Below, piece by piece: positions 61,355 to 64,000 of a stretch of DNA of 64,000 nucleotides (positions are counted from its first letter, which is position 1; every line of letters starts with the position of its first letter). The translations under genes were made by a program, and so were the position numbers. Where the stretch lies: assembly GCA_037176905.1 (NCBI GenBank), contig JBBBWG010026413.1, positions 1-64,000 on the forward strand, read 5' to 3'. Under the pieces are notes generated by a model that was not told the DNA's origin, made no database searches, and worked only from the letters and a program-made list of their open reading frames with translations. This stretch comes from Azolla pinnata. Taxonomy: Eukaryota; Streptophyta; Polypodiopsida; Salviniales; Salviniaceae.

Positions 61355-63981
61355 CTACACTTTTGGCTTCTTAATAACCCCTTTCCTGAGGGAGCCAACA
61401 TCTGTTGAGCATGCACAATTGTTGCAATAAATATACATACGAGAACTTGCCCCAAATTCAATGACATCCCCGATTCTTAACATTGTAGCAGCATTCTTTG
61501 ATATCCTGACTCCATTTACAAATGTGCCATGAGTCGACATGTCCAAGAGTTGTACGCATGTCGAAGCTGGGGAAGAATCCTCTCCTTGCTCCGTTGAATA
61601 AGTCAAGGAAGCATGCTGTCGAAAAAAACATTTCATTTCATTCATTCTCTTATATTGGCAAAAAACTCACTCGCAACATTTGATGTTCAAAATTCCTTTA
61701 TTCATTACACAAAACTTCAGACATGCTGTCTGCAAATGAGAAGATTTGAACTCTTTAGGATGATAATAAAAACTATCCTCATTCACTCTCTTACACTTGA
61801 GCATCCATAAACCACATGATTCTTTAAGGTTTCTTTGCCAGGTAACTAGTTTAAATGAGCTTGCGCTTTATAGTATTTAAATACTAGCAACTGGAAGATA
61901 TATATAGATAGATAAAGATAGAGAGATGCTTTTATTTCTTAGAATTAATGATTGTTGTTCACTCTTCATGAATGTCTTCACTGAGTGAATCAGATAAATG
62001 AGCTCAAATTATCTATGACTCGTATATGTTTTCGACTGGAACTTCCTCATTGTAACGTAAAACTTCATCTACATGGTTGCGATGAATTCTGGGATACCGT
62101 ATTCCCTCTTTTCTGAGAAAGCTTGTAACAATATACATAATTTGTTCACATTTGTCACTTTATAGGTAACTTTTTCTGCATTTCCATGCAAAATTTTATA
62201 GGTGCTTTTTGTCCAAAACTCTTATGATAAAATAAAAAACAAAGGCAAAATACATACATGTCGGGATATAGAAGCATGATTAAGAATCACATTACAGTCT
62301 CTTCCGCACCCAAAAGATATCTCGTTTCCATTAACTGGAATATTGCCAATGCATTGTCCACCCTAAAACAAAACAACCAGAATTTCTGCTTTGATTATTC
62401 TCAGTTCCTGATACCGTTTACAGAGCCAACAATAAGAAGATATAACCCACCTTCATGATATCCAGATGCAGTGATTTAGTTTGATCAATCACAGGATCTT
62501 CCATGGATTTCAAAATACATGTGTTATGATTCGCTGATACTGAAGAGTAGTTTTCCAATGCAGCTAAAAAGCCCGGGTTTGGATTAACTTTACTTCGCTG
62601 CTCCCGCAGGAACCTTCATTACCGAAAGGAGAATATTTCAAGTGATTAGACACAAGAATAAGCCACACACTCAACAGCAATATTATGCATCTAAACAAAT
62701 TTCCACATATGATGCTTCATAGGAAAAAAGAGTGTAAATTTTACACATCTCATATTAATCTCATGTCTTTGGTATATGATGGAGAGAAAATTTCAAAGAT
62801 AGGAAAGAAAGCAAAATGTCCATCCTCTATTTAGAATAGCTCTTATTGATGACATAGAACACTCCAGAGTCACTGATGTTTTAGCCACATCAACTAAAAT
62901 TACAAACCCACTGCAAGGATTTTCAGTCCTGATTATCAATAATTATGACGGTGTCATGGGGTCATAGGTTGTACAGCTCCAAATATACATGTCAAGGTGG
63001 AACCCACTAGGGTCTTAAACTGGGAGATGGGTAGGTTGAAAAGTAATTAATCTTTTGAAAATAATAAGAGTCTAATTAGGAAAGATCTTTACAATCATGT
63101 TCCCAACTCAAAAGAACATGTAAATATTCTAGAGAGTATTGGAGTTTAGATTGGGAGTATGAGGGGGTTAGAGTTTCGGTTTGAGGGATTAGAGTTTAAA
63201 TATAAGATAGTAACGATGTGCATATAAGATTTAAAGTTTAAATAAGAGAGGTTGGGTTTAGATTTGATAGATTAAGGTTAGGATGTGAAAGATTAATGTT
63301 AAGGATATGAGATTTAGGCTTTATCTTTTGAGCCCTCTCCCCTCTGCTCAATGCCAAGCACTCGTTATATAGAAAGTGGACTGGGTCGCCACAGAAAAAA
63401 GTAAGGGAAAAAAACAATGTATGAAGTCAAAAATGTATTAACAATCATACAGTTGTTTCCATGCACTCTATTTTACAACATTCAAAGATTAAACATTAGC
63501 TGCTTCTGAAATGCAACACAATCTGAATTGCACTGTAATTAGCCCGAAACCATTTGCAATATACATGCCATACCATACGCAGTCTCTAGACAGGCTGGTA
63601 AAGAAAGTTCCGTACGGCTTCTCAAGAAGGCTTAAACTACAAGGTGGTAAAGAATTCTTTGAATGCAGGTACAGTATGACATGAATCCAAAAAATCTAGC
63701 AACCAGAACCAGGAAAGGAGCTCAAGTTGCAGAACTTTTACTTACTTCAATGCATCTTCAGCACACCAGTGCTTAACACGCATCAGATATGCAGCACATA
63801 ATGTGGTTGATCTACTGACTCCAGCACCACAGTGAATCAACACTCTTCTTCCCTCGCTTTTTGCTTTCTCTATGATCTCATATGTGGGCTCAAAGTACTG
63901 TCTGATGTCTGCAGATGAAGAATCTGAAAGCCCCATGTCCATGCCATAATTATTAGCATTGGGGAAGGAACTGGGTATATG
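61355..63981 (-). CDS. Dual-specificity phosphatase with C-terminal FHA domain (3' part)
   Basis: Partial: the 5' exons lie beyond the window edge. Exons on the minus strand: 63981-63746, 62613-62451, 62362-62258, 61615-61355; 254 residues plus stop. The first exon carries the tyrosine/dual-specificity phosphatase P-loop HCGAGVSRS (HCx5R signature, with RRVLIHCGAGVSRSTTLCAA). It is followed by a linker (FLREQRSKVNPNPGFLAALE). The last two exons encode an FHA phosphothreonine-binding domain with its key residues: FGCGRDCNVILNHASISRHH (the GR and S-R-x-H positions), STHGTFVNGVRI and GDVIEFGASSRMY. The architecture recalls KAPP, which joins an FHA domain to a PP2C phosphatase. Here the partner is a Cys-based phosphatase, so it probably recruits to phosphothreonine partners. 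Substrate unknown. A broken inverted duplicate lies at 42126-44215. Confidence 0.88.
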
Positions 63982-64000
63982 CTACACCTAGAGATCCTAA

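Noticed and set aside
1-64000. CRISPR arrays, rRNA genes, organelle DNA insertions
   Set aside because: None seen. The repeats lack CRISPR repeat-spacer structure and no plastid or mitochondrial gene sequence was recognised.

Overview
The window is plant nuclear DNA. The evidence is a plant-only EDM2-type chromatin regulator, a plastid-targeted FKBP, a GRV2/RME-8 gene that reads closely like the Arabidopsis protein, AT-rich GT-AG introns of about 70-2000 bp, and a tract of the plant telomere motif (CCCTAAA) near 60 kb. I cannot place it to family or order. All exon models below were joined by hand from splice consensus, reading frame and remembered homologues; none is supported by transcripts.

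Layout: 0.44-3.65 kb is a decayed LINE (+). 4.5-5.1 kb is a TAA-based repeat array that runs into EDM2-like (+, 19 exons, 5265-16177). After 3 kb without a gene comes GnTII (-, 2 exons, 21596-19218). A 5 kb divergent spacer follows, with a purine-rich tract (22.15-22.69 kb) and about 1 kb of alternating purine-pyrimidine repeat (24.9-25.9 kb). GRV2/RME-8 (+, 23 exons) fills 27182-41365. Next are a broken partial copy of a dual-specificity phosphatase-FHA gene (+, 42.1-44.2 kb) and a dCTP pyrophosphatase gene (+, 47054-48085). A ~325 bp satellite array holding a dead LTR element (48.95-52.22 kb) ends at the promoter of a plastid FKBP17-1-like gene (+, 52322-55215). An unrecognised, probably organelle-targeted gene (-, 59932-56285) follows. 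The window ends in the intact 3' part of the phosphatase-FHA gene (-, 63981-61355, continuing past the edge).

The genes are ordinary neighbours, not a pathway cluster: chromatin and intron control (EDM2), N-glycan processing in the Golgi (GnTII), endosomal trafficking (GRV2), nucleotide-pool cleaning (dCTPP) and thylakoid lumen protein folding (FKBP).

The most unusual features are (1) a phosphatase with a C-terminal FHA domain and, about 19 kb away in inverted orientation, a decayed duplicate whose last-exon tail has been amplified into an ~83 bp tandem repeat of coding origin; and (2) local tandem amplification of otherwise unique sequence in introns and leaders of nearly every gene, several arrays reaching a splice site or promoter.
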